Below, piece after piece: positions 1 through 6,472 of a stretch of DNA of 11,715 nucleotides (position 1 is the stretch's first letter; every line of letters begins with the position of its first letter). Under the pieces are notes generated by a model. It saw nothing but the letters and a program-made list of their open reading frames with translations, ran no database searches and was not told where the DNA came from. A program made the position numbers and the translations under genes. Origin of the DNA: JAAYAY01 sp964429355 (GTDB taxonomy: Bacteria; Planctomycetota; Planctomycetia; Pirellulales; Thermoguttaceae); contig CAYSCH010000303.1 of the NCBI GenBank assembly GCA_964429355.1, positions 1 through 11,715 on the forward strand. The letters are read 5' to 3'.

Positions 1-30
1 CCGGGGGCTTGTCCCCAGGGGGGCTATGCT

Positions 31-60
31 GACACGGTGCCCCCAAATAGGGGGCGTGTC
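31..60. repeat. G/C-rich stem-loop at left edge (REP-like candidate)
   Basis: Two nested pairs of complementary arms are visible: GACAC (31-35) with GTGTC (56-60), and GCCCCC (39-44) with GGGGGC (50-55), around an AAATA loop and with GGT bulged on one side. A second small G/C hairpin can form just to the left (GGGG and CCCC at about 3-16). No T tract follows on either strand, so a simple intrinsic terminator is unlikely. The structure and its place at the edge of the window suggest a dispersed REP-like element, but only one copy is visible here, so repetition is inferred. Confidence 0.4.
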
Positions 61-161
61 AAACCAGAGATCAAGGCAGGCATCGCCCACATTTCACCGA
101 TTCTCTGGCCGGCAACATCGACAGCGGCTCCTGCTGCGCGCCGCGCCGAATCAACCGCCCG

Positions 162-197
162 TTGACATTCGGCCCCATTCACTCTACGTTTGTAGAG
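162..197 (+). promoter_or_regulatory. blaI promoter with overlapping BlaI/MecI-type operator
   Basis: A perfect -35 hexamer TTGACA lies at 162-167. Seventeen bases downstream is TACGTT (185-190), a weak -10 with 3 of 6 matches. The -10 lies inside a perfect palindrome, CTCTAC (182-187) and GTAGAG (192-197) separated by GTTT. Its core TACGTTTGTA differs from the BlaI/MecI operator consensus TACAnnTGTA at one position. The palindrome ends 25 bases before the GTG start of the BlaI-family gene, so autorepression by occlusion of the -10 is the natural reading. The sequence shows the motif; binding is inferred from the family. Confidence 0.65.
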
Positions 198-222
198 GCA
201 TCCCAGCACAGGAGAGATTACT

Positions 223-639
223 GTGACGAATCCATCGACGAANNNNNNNNNNNNNNNNNNNNNNNNNNNNNNNNNNNNNNNNNNNGTGATGGAGGCGCTT
301 TGGAGACGGGAGCGGGGAACCGCCACCGAGCTGCAGCATGACCTGGAGGACTCGCACCATTGGGCGTATAGTACGGTCAAGACCATGCTTGATCGCCTCG
401 TCACCAAGGGGTTCGTCAAGGCTCGCCGCCAGGGCAACATCTATGAGTATACGCCCAAGGTCCACCGCCGCTCGGTCGTTGCCCGGGCCGTCGATGATCT
501 CTTCGATCGCGTCCTTGCCGGCTCCTTGGCCCCGATGCTCGATCGCCTGATCCAGAGTCGTCGACTCAGCGCCACGGAGATCGATCAGCTCCGCCAGATG
601 CTCGACGAGTATTCCGAAGACCCGGAGAACCATCGATGA
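223..639 (+). CDS. blaI: BlaI/MecI/CopY-family transcriptional repressor (contains assembly gap)
   Basis: Winged-helix repressor of the BlaI/MecI/CopY (penicillinase repressor) family, 138 codons including 15 spanning the N run at 243-285. The readable part begins with VMEALW, then a T-x-x-E-L helix, and a recognition helix STVKTMLDRL at residues 50-59 followed by VTKGFVKA and a wing ending YEYTP. Residues about 76-138 form the helical dimerisation region. The length is normal for the family. The GTG start at 223 is chosen because AGGAGAG (210-216) lies 6 bases upstream. The gap hides the first helix, but frame and expected length are preserved across it. The stop overlaps the next gene by ATGA, indicating translational coupling with the blaR1-type gene. 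In characterised systems the repressor is inactivated by proteolysis triggered by BlaR1; the target genes here are unknown. Confidence 0.88.
   Translation: MTNPSTXXXXXXXXXXXXXXXVMEALWRRERGTATELQHDLEDSHHWAYSTVKTMLDRLVTKGFVKARRQGNIYEYTPKVHRRSVVARAVDDLFDRVLAGSLAPMLDRLIQSRRLSATEIDQLRQMLDEYSEDPENHR
243..285. other. 43-base assembly gap (N run)
   Basis: Unknown bases inside the repressor gene. The flanking reading frame continues correctly if the gap really is 43 bases, and 15 hidden codons fit the normal N-terminus of BlaI proteins. The gap is therefore probably masked or low-quality sequence and not a scaffold join of arbitrary size. Confidence 0.95.
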
Positions 640-2267
640 ATTTCGAGGCATCGATTGGTCTGAACGACATTGCCGCCGCATGGTCGTCATGGATGCTCGG
701 CATGGCCTGGATTGTGGCCGTGCTGGTCGTCGTCCTTTCGCTGGTGACGGCGGTTCTCAAAGGTCATTCTGCGTCGCTGCTGTACACGCTCTGGCTTCTG
801 GTTTTGATTCGATTGGTGCTGCCCCCCGGCTTCGCCTTTCCAACTGGTTGGGGTTGGTGGGTGCGCGGTACCCCGACGAATGTGGTTTCCGATCTCGAAC
901 CGGCGACGTCTCCTGCCGTTGGTCCGCCGGCAGGCCCGGAGGTTCAAAGCCGTCCCGGCGGGACCGTTCCCCCGCAAGTTTCGGATTCGGCCTCCCTGCC
1001 GGTCGCCATGATCCTCATGATCGCCTGGCTGGGAATTGCGGCGGCCCGGTGCGGGATGCTCTTCACCGCGGCCCTCCAGGTCCACGTCTGGGTATCCCGA
1101 GCTCGCCTCATTCTCGATCCAACGCTACTCGATCTGTTGGAGAATTGCCGCAACCGCGTGGGCGTTCGGCGAAGAGTTGAACTGCGGAACTCGGAGGCCT
1201 GTTCCACACCCCTGGTCGTCGGTGTGTGGAGGCCGGTGCTGCTGCTGCCGTCTGCCGTGCTCGATCGGCTCAACTCGGAACAGTTGCAGGCGGTGCTCAT
1301 CCACGAACTGCACCACGTGCGGCGTTGGGACGGCCTGACAAATCTCTTGCAGGGGATTCTTGGAGCGGTCTACTTTTTCCATCCGGCCGTGTGGTGGGCC
1401 AATCGGCGAATTCGCCAGCTTCGCGAGGACGCCTGTGACGAGCGGACCGTCGCGGTCCTGAACGGGAATCGTAAACCGTATGGTGAAGCCATCTTCCGGG
1501 TCGCCGAAATTCTCGGCTACTCGGCACCTCCCCTCACCTTAGGTGTACTCGACTCGACTTCTCCCCTCACTCAGCGTCTGCGGCGAATCCTCGATCCCCG
1601 TCTGCCCGTCGACGGTGGTCGCCGGTGGCAGTCCGCGCTGATCGTTCTGTTGGCTACCACCATCCTGCTCCCCGCCGGTGCAAGGCCTGCCGCAACCGAC
1701 GCCAACGAACCAAACGAACGGCGGATCGTCGCCGAAGCCCTCTCCGAAAGTCCCTTGGGGACCGTCAAGAAGCATCGGATTACGCCACCTCGTGTAGCCC
1801 CGGGCCCCGCCGAGGAATCTACCCCGGAGACAGTTCCGGCCGCGACACCGGGCCTCTCCCCGGCCCCTTCGCAACTCCGCCCGGATTCCACATCGAACCT
1901 TCGGCCTGTCAATGATCTCGTCAACGATTTGGCCATTGCCAGTCGCCGCGAAGCGGCCGTCGATGCCCTCGCCGAGATGGGGCCGGTCGCCGAATCTGCC
2001 TTGCTTGCCGCACTCCCCGACGCTGACCTGACTACCCGGGCCGCTATCTACGGCATCCTGGCGCGGGTTGGCACTCAGAAGAGTCTGCTGCCCCTGCACC
2101 AGACCCTGCTCAGCGGAGATAATCGGGAAGAGTACCAGATCCGGCAGGCCCTCGACGCCATCTACGGCCGCATGGAAGTTCCGATCTCCGATCTGGAGCC
2201 GTCGGCAGATTCCTCCCGCGCTTCCCGAGTCTACGAAGCCGATACCCAGTGGAACGACGGATTCTGA
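636..2267 (+). CDS. BlaR1-type M56 membrane metallopeptidase with C-terminal HEAT-like domain
   Basis: 543-residue integral membrane protein of the M56 (BlaR1/MecR1) family. Hydrophobic segments are at about 17-41, 48-70 and 119-147, with a Pro-rich extracytoplasmic loop at 71-118. The zinc-protease motif HELHH is at 223-227, with a hydrophobic stretch (about 235-255) after it and a likely third-ligand region EDACDE at 264-269. A last membrane segment lies at about 331-348. In BlaR1 this is followed by an exported beta-lactam-binding domain with an SxxK motif. Here the tail is a Pro-rich linker (about 350-425) and then helical HEAT-like repeats (about 426-514), with no penicillin-binding signature seen. 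By BlaR1 topology the tail would lie outside the membrane. The ATG overlaps the blaI stop, so the two are co-translated. The likely role is to sense an envelope signal and inactivate the BlaI repressor; the ligand is unknown. Confidence 0.85.
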   Translation: MNFEASIGLNDIAAAWSSWMLGMAWIVAVLVVVLSLVTAVLKGHSASLLYTLWLLVLIRLVLPPGFAFPTGWGWWVRGTPTNVVSDLEPATSPAVGPPAGPEVQSRPGGTVPPQVSDSASLPVAMILMIAWLGIAAARCGMLFTAALQVHVWVSRARLILDPTLLDLLENCRNRVGVRRRVELRNSEACSTPLVVGVWRPVLLLPSAVLDRLNSEQLQAVLIHELHHVRRWDGLTNLLQGILGAVYFFHPAVWWANRRIRQLREDACDERTVAVLNGNRKPYGEAIFRVAEILGYSAPPLTLGVLDSTSPLTQRLRRILDPRLPVDGGRRWQSALIVLLATTILLPAGARPAATDANEPNERRIVAEALSESPLGTVKKHRITPPRVAPGPAEESTPETVPAATPGLSPAPSQLRPDSTSNLRPVNDLVNDLAIASRREAAVDALAEMGPVAESALLAALPDADLTTRAAIYGILARVGTQKSLLPLHQTLLSGDNREEYQIRQALDAIYGRMEVPISDLEPSADSSRASRVYEADTQWNDGF

Positions 2268-2340
2268 GCACTCCTTCACGGAACCAGACAATTGTTAGGC
2301 ACCCGATGGGGCCCAGAATTCCAGAAGAGAAGGCAACAGA

Positions 2341-2424
2341 ATGAGGAAGTGTCCCCCACCGGCATTCATGCACACAATCATTGATTCCGTCACCGGTTCA
2401 CAGGGATCCGAATTTACGGGGTAG
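2341..2424 (+). CDS. possible 27-residue leader ORF
   Basis: A short open frame (MRKCPPPAFM at its N-terminus, 27 residues) begins at an ATG preceded by a purine-rich GAGAAGG with a 7-base gap. It ends at TAG 9 bases before the ATG of the SHD1-domain gene. It has no membrane segment or recognisable motif. It could be a leader peptide coupled to translation of the following gene, or chance. There is no codon-level or conservation evidence in a single sequence, so confidence is low. Confidence 0.15.
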   Translation: MRKCPPPAFMHTIIDSVTGSQGSEFTG

Positions 2425-2433
2425 AGAACGATC

Positions 2434-3843
2434 ATGGCACGGTCAAGTCTGTGGTTGACCAGGTCTCTTGTCGCAGCTCTCATCGCTGTCTCGTGGGCAT
2501 CGGTGCCTCTGGCGAGACTGGCCGCATCGGACAAGCTGGAATACAGCCTCCGGCCCGACCAGACCGTTGCCTACCGGATCGAAATCACCGCCGATCGGGA
2601 GGATGCCACCGAAACGCTCCAAGGTGTCATTACCTACAAGTGCACGTACGTCGAAACGGGTATTCTCGACGTGACTTACTCCGGTGGCCTCGTCAAGTCG
2701 TCGATAGCCAAGCCCTCGCAAGACTATTCCCGTTTCGGCCCGTCACGCTTCGGGGCTCGCTTTGGACCCTCGCGAGCCTTCGGCCCCTTCTCCGAAACGC
2801 CTTTCAAGGGCCTCATCACCACCACCAACCACCTGACCTTGACCTCCCTGGGCGAGGTCCAGACCATGCAGGGCGATTCGCAACTCCCCTATCTGCTCGG
2901 AAATGCCTCGCTCTTGATCTTCGAACCCCTTCCCAAACAGCCCAGGGAATCCTGGTCCGTAACGGCAGGAATCTCCATTACTGAAGAGGGCGGACGTCAG
3001 GGACTCCCCTACCGGTTCCCGTTCGAACGGGATCCTCCCAGGCGAACAACTACGGGATCTGAAATCCTCACCTACCAGGTGCGGACCACCGAAGGGCCGC
3101 ACATCATCGTCGACAAGACGTACCGCCTGGACTCCCCGGCCCTGAGCAAGGATGTATCTGGGTTTGAGATCAATGGTACCGGCACCTGGACCTTCAACCA
3201 CCGGTTGGGCATCTCCGAGTCGCTCCAATTCGGACAGAAGCTCATCGTTCAGAAAGGGAATACAACGACGGTGATCCCCATGACGATCAAATACAACCGA
3301 ATGTCGGATGCGGAGCTTCAGGAATACCGGGAAGAGCAGAAGCGAAAGGCGGAGGAGGCAAAGAGACAATTCGCCGAGCTCGAGAAGAAGAAGGCCAGCA
3401 CACCGCTGACAGAAATGGAGATTCAGAAGTTCCTCGAGGAGCTCAAGTCGGACAATGCCGCGGTTGTGCTGGGGGCGCTGCAGAGAATCCAGGGCAGAAC
3501 TCCAGAGTGTGGAGATCTTCGGATTGCCGGAGCCATCCATGCCCTCAGGGAACACGAAAATGTTCTCGTGCGACGGAACGCAGAGGCCGCTGCAGGGAAA
3601 TGGCCCTACACGGTGGGCTGGCCGCCAGAGAGAACGAGAATTCGAATATGGAGCGACAGCACCGGAACGTTCACGATCGTGGCCGAATTCCTTGCTCTCG
3701 TCGGTGACACGGTTCGCTTGAAACGCAACGACGGGGTTGAAGTCGAGATTCCCATGGCCAAGCTCAGCGAAACGGACCAGAAGGTCGTCCGCGACCTGGT
3801 CAACGTCTCCTCCAACCCTGTGGTCGAGAACCCCTTCAAGTGA
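2434..3843 (+). CDS. secreted SHD1-domain protein with coiled coil and HEAT-like segment
   Basis: 469 residues, probably exported. A Sec signal peptide (RSLVAALIAVSWASVPLA core) is expected to be cleaved near residues 30-32. Residues about 35-285 form a beta-rich domain I cannot name, interrupted by a Gly/Phe/Arg low-complexity patch with two FGPSR copies (101-114). A charged coiled coil follows (about 290-325), then a HEAT-like helical stretch (about 325-388). The C-terminus (about 401-462) fits the SHD1 (SLA1 homology 1) domain common in planctomycetes: RIRIW at 402-406, then TGTFTIVAEF, VRLKRNDG, IPMAKLSETD. SHD1 in eukaryotes binds short peptide motifs; its bacterial role is not established. 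The ATG at 2434 is chosen because it gives an intact signal peptide; only a weak purine-rich stretch precedes it. The gene lies 166 bp after the blaR1-type gene on the same strand and could be its target or partner. Confidence 0.75.
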   Translation: MARSSLWLTRSLVAALIAVSWASVPLARLAASDKLEYSLRPDQTVAYRIEITADREDATETLQGVITYKCTYVETGILDVTYSGGLVKSSIAKPSQDYSRFGPSRFGARFGPSRAFGPFSETPFKGLITTTNHLTLTSLGEVQTMQGDSQLPYLLGNASLLIFEPLPKQPRESWSVTAGISITEEGGRQGLPYRFPFERDPPRRTTTGSEILTYQVRTTEGPHIIVDKTYRLDSPALSKDVSGFEINGTGTWTFNHRLGISESLQFGQKLIVQKGNTTTVIPMTIKYNRMSDAELQEYREEQKRKAEEAKRQFAELEKKKASTPLTEMEIQKFLEELKSDNAAVVLGALQRIQGRTPECGDLRIAGAIHALREHENVLVRRNAEAAAGKWPYTVGWPPERTRIRIWSDSTGTFTIVAEFLALVGDTVRLKRNDGVEVEIPMAKLSETDQKVVRDLVNVSSNPVVENPFK

Positions 3844-3886
3844 GCCGCCTTTTCTCAGGGCCCGACCTCCGCAGTCCCATCAGGGC

Positions 3887-3904
3887 GCCGGCCTCAGGCC
3901 TGGC
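3887..3904. terminator. possible bidirectional hairpin between convergent genes
   Basis: GCCGGCC and GGCCTGGC can pair around a TCA loop with one bulged T, giving a 7-bp G/C stem. It lies between the stop of the SHD1 gene and the stop of the convergent minus-strand gene, touching the latter. No T tract follows on either side, so termination is only suggested by position. Confidence 0.25.
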
Positions 3905-4383
3905 TATACTAAGGCGTTCATGCCGGCAGCCTCGGGCGACTCCTGCAGAATGGCCACCTTCTCCAGCCATTCCAGTCGCCGTTCCATGGCCGCCAATACC
4001 GGCGACGACTTGTCAGACCCGCTGTCCTGCTGATTTCGATCAACGGCCTTTCTGTAAAACTCCAGCAAGTCGACCGGCTCATCCGGGTCCAGGTTTTCGG
4101 CATCCATGTCCAGGCGGATCTGCGCCAGTTGTCCGTAATCGGCCTCGGTGATGGCGCCGGCATCCCGGAGCTCACGGAGCATTTCGGAGAAGTCACGGGG
4201 GGTGATGTCGGTCAGATCGTACTGCGAAACGACAACCGCGAGCAGGCCCATCGTTGCATTGCTGTCTCCTGCAGGCGGGGCTGCCTGCTCGTTAGCCTTC
4301 CCCGCTAGTACACCCAGGACCTCGCTCCGCCGCCCCACACTTCCCGAATCGGTGTAGCCGACCGATAGACCCGAAATCTGCAT
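3904..4383 (-). CDS. small conserved-type protein of unknown function
   Basis: 159 residues, no signal peptide or membrane segment, so probably cytoplasmic. The N-terminal ~45 residues are Ser/Gly/Ala-rich and look disordered. Residues about 55-115 look folded, with YDLTDITPRDF, a helix LRELRDAGAIT, then LAQIRLDMDAENLDP and DEPVDLLEFY. The C-terminus (about 127-147) is a charged amphipathic helix (MERRLEWLEKV). The ITPRxF...LxxAGAIT pattern resembles, from memory, small uncharacterised bacterial proteins in which a similar 'NITPREM...LYDAGAI' stretch recurs; I cannot name a family. The ATG at 4383 is preferred over an in-frame ATG at 4407 because AAGGAG (4392-4397) sits 8 bases upstream of it. 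It lies 210 bp downstream of trmB on the same strand and convergent with the SHD1 gene. Confidence 0.7.
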   Translation of the reverse strand: MQISGLSVGYTDSGSVGRRSEVLGVLAGKANEQAAPPAGDSNATMGLLAVVVSQYDLTDITPRDFSEMLRELRDAGAITEADYGQLAQIRLDMDAENLDPDEPVDLLEFYRKAVDRNQQDSGSDKSSPVLAAMERRLEWLEKVAILQESPEAAGMNALV

Positions 4384-4593
4384 TCCTACAACTCCTTCTC
4401 TACGCACGGCCCCCCAAGTGACCGAACATTACGGCAAACCACGTGTGCAAAAAGCGGACCACACTTAACCACGGACCAGCCGTTTGATCGCAACTACCAT
4501 TGCCGGCATGATTTCCGGCGTTCTGACAAAACCGGCGCAGCCCAGCAACAAGTTGCGAAGCGGCATGTTTCGCCGAATCGGACGCGCAGGAAA

Positions 4594-5238
4594 CTACGAT
4601 TTCTTGCGAAACTCGCAGCGAAACACCGTCTCGCCGTGCTGGCGAGTACGACGTTCGAAATGGGTCCGGTAGTCCATATCGTGTTCGGCAGTCGGTTCAG
4701 CTACGTCGATGGGACCTTCCAGCAGTCCCAGCTTGCCGAGGAGATCCAGTGTGGAACGAAAATACTCTTCCACGTCGGTCCAGAAGTGGAGGGAGCCGCC
4801 CGGCCGGAGCGTACGATGGACGTCGCGCAAGAAGGGCTCGGCCAGCACACGCCGTTTCTTGTGCCGCGTCTTCCACCAGGGATCGGGAAAATAGACATGA
4901 ACCGCCTGAAGGCAATCGGCCGGCATCAGCTCGCTGAAGATCTTCAGCCCGTCGCCCGCAACGATCTTCCCGTTCGTGAGTCCTCGCTTGGCCAACCCGG
5001 CCGCGGCGAACACAGCATACTTTCTCGCAACCTCGATCCCCAGGAAATCGAGATCCGGTCGCGATTCGGCAGCCGTCCGGAGGAACAGTCCCTTGCCGCT
5101 CCCGACCTCGACCTCCAGCGGTGCCTCCCTTCCAAACAGACTGGCACTGTTCCACGGACTGGGTAGGTCTTCGAAAGTCAGGAGGTAACCCGACAGGTCG
5201 AGTTTCGGATCAACTTTGCGGAGAGCGCGGCGTCCCAT
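4594..5238 (-). CDS. trmB: tRNA (guanine-N7-)-methyltransferase
   Basis: Transfers a methyl group from S-adenosylmethionine to N7 of guanine 46 in the variable loop of tRNA; a cytoplasmic housekeeping enzyme. The 214-residue length is normal for TrmB. The SAM-binding glycine loop EVGSGKG is at 44-50 and the acidic adenosine-binding region FLGIEVARK at 65-73. The family signature YFPDPWWKTRHKKRR (116-130) contains the catalytic-region Asp, and the substrate-specificity motif THFERR is at 192-197. The C-terminus FRCEFRKKS matches the usual end of the family. The ATG at 5238 gives a typical short N-terminal extension; no strong Shine-Dalgarno is visible before it, only an AAAGG 12 bases upstream. 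Gene order gives no functional link to its neighbours. Confidence 0.95.
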   Translation of the reverse strand: MGRRALRKVDPKLDLSGYLLTFEDLPSPWNSASLFGREAPLEVEVGSGKGLFLRTAAESRPDLDFLGIEVARKYAVFAAAGLAKRGLTNGKIVAGDGLKIFSELMPADCLQAVHVYFPDPWWKTRHKKRRVLAEPFLRDVHRTLRPGGSLHFWTDVEEYFRSTLDLLGKLGLLEGPIDVAEPTAEHDMDYRTHFERRTRQHGETVFRCEFRKKS

Positions 5239-5549
5239 CAGATGGCTAAGCCTTTCGCAGGGTGTGGATCAGCAAGGACAAGCCTGTATTCTCGCATACC
5301 GGCACAAACTGGGCCAAGTGGGGCAATACCTGGCCTGTCCCCCGCACGCGGGGCTCGTCGGCAGTCGGTTTGCGAAACGAGAGGTTACGCTGCCTGAACT
5401 TCCAGCAGGTTGCTCTGAAGCCCGAGGAGAACCTTGTCGATTACAGAATCAGCGAGGATGAGGCTGACGCTACGCTTCAAAGTCCGGAGTTGCGCGGGCA
5501 CACGGACTTGGTGACTGGGCCTCCAGGGCCTCGCCAGAGGGCAGAATCG
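5239..5549. other. divergent intergenic region between trmB and the ATP-grasp gene
   Basis: This 311-base stretch must hold promoters for two divergent genes, but I see no convincing -35/-10 pair. It has a 5-bp hairpin, CCCCG and CGGGG around CACG (5340-5353), with no T tract. The plus-strand frame of the ATP-grasp gene stays open back to 5262, but that extension does not resemble the family and is treated as non-coding. A short open stretch on the minus strand (about 5385-5460) looks peptide-like but has no start codon or recognisable motif. Confidence 0.5.
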
Positions 5550-6446
5550 ATGGCAGACGTACATTCTCCTGTTTTCGTCGAGGGGTCGCTGGCATTCGCC
5601 TGGCGCAGATGGCGGCTTCAGCGTCGATTTCGACACAAAGTCGGTTATTGGGGCGACTTTGAGACGCCCACCACCTGCGAGGAGAAGATCCAGTTCCGCA
5701 AGCTCTACGGCAATCACCGGCGGTACGCCTTGATGGCCGACAAGTACCGGGTGCGCCAGTATGTGGCGGAGCGTGTCGGTGCCCAATACCTCGTGCCTTT
5801 GCTCGGCGTCTACGATCGGCTGACACCGGAGGTATTTGACTCGCTGCCCGAGCGATTTGTTATCAAGGCCAACCACGGCTGCAAATGGCAACGGATCGTC
5901 TGGAACAAGGCGGACCTGGACATCCCTGCCTCGGTACGTTACTTCAACCGACTAATGCACAAGTATTATGGCCGCAAGTCGGGTGAGTACCACTATCGGC
6001 TTATCGAACCGAAGATCCTCATTGAGACCCTGCTCGTCGACGGGGACGATTCGCCCCCCGACTACAGCCTCTACTGCTACCATAGCACGGACGGTTTCGA
6101 CTACGCGATCACAATCGCGACACCGCGAGCGGAGACAGTGGTCCATTTCGACAAGCACTGGAACTGCATCGAAGGTCAGGTCACGTCCGAAAAACTCGCG
6201 AAGTATGTCCGTCCGAAGAACTCCGAGGAAATGGTCCGTGTTGCCGAGATCCTGTCGCGGGAATTCGATTTCATTCGCATCGACCTGTACAACTTCGATG
6301 GCCGAATCTACTTCGGCGAGGCGACCTGCACACCCGAGGCAGGCCTGGCACCGCTGAGAGACCCAGTCCGCGCCCGGATGCGCACCGAGATGTGGAAGCT
6401 CGACGTCGATAACCCGCAGCTTTACCGGATGCCGAAAGCAGCCTGA
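5550..6446 (+). CDS. TupA-like ATP-grasp ligase
   Basis: 298-residue enzyme resembling the TupA-like ATP-grasp family (teichuronopeptide/surface polysaccharide biosynthesis), which uses ATP to form acyl-phosphate intermediates for amide-type ligation. Family features are FETPTTCEEKIQFRKLY (37-53), DKYRVRQYVAERVG (64-77), the nucleotide-binding strand FVIKANHGC (103-111) with Lys106, the ILIET strand (156-160), and the metal-binding end FIRIDLYNFDG...YFGEATCTPEAG (241-265) with Asp245 and Glu257. No signal peptide or membrane segment is present, so it is cytoplasmic. The ATG at 5550 is preferred: AGAGGG (5536-5541) lies 8 bases upstream and the protein then begins close to the family's N-terminus. 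Upstream ATG 5262 would add 96 residues of unlikely sequence. No glycosyltransferase lies nearby, so the acceptor is unknown. It converges with the beta-helix gene 26 bp away. Confidence 0.85.
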   Translation: MADVHSPVFVEGSLAFAWRRWRLQRRFRHKVGYWGDFETPTTCEEKIQFRKLYGNHRRYALMADKYRVRQYVAERVGAQYLVPLLGVYDRLTPEVFDSLPERFVIKANHGCKWQRIVWNKADLDIPASVRYFNRLMHKYYGRKSGEYHYRLIEPKILIETLLVDGDDSPPDYSLYCYHSTDGFDYAITIATPRAETVVHFDKHWNCIEGQVTSEKLAKYVRPKNSEEMVRVAEILSREFDFIRIDLYNFDGRIYFGEATCTPEAGLAPLRDPVRARMRTEMWKLDVDNPQLYRMPKAA

Positions 6447-6472
6447 CCCCTTGCGCCGGCCGCAGCCTTCAG

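Noticed and set aside
4484..4672. Small plus-strand open frame overlapping the 3' end of trmB
   Set aside because: It has no ribosome binding site, overlaps trmB antisense and has no recognisable motif.
5262..5549. 96-codon upstream extension of the ATP-grasp gene
   Set aside because: The frame is open but the sequence does not resemble the family, and the ATG at 5550 has a spaced AGAGGG and gives the expected protein length.
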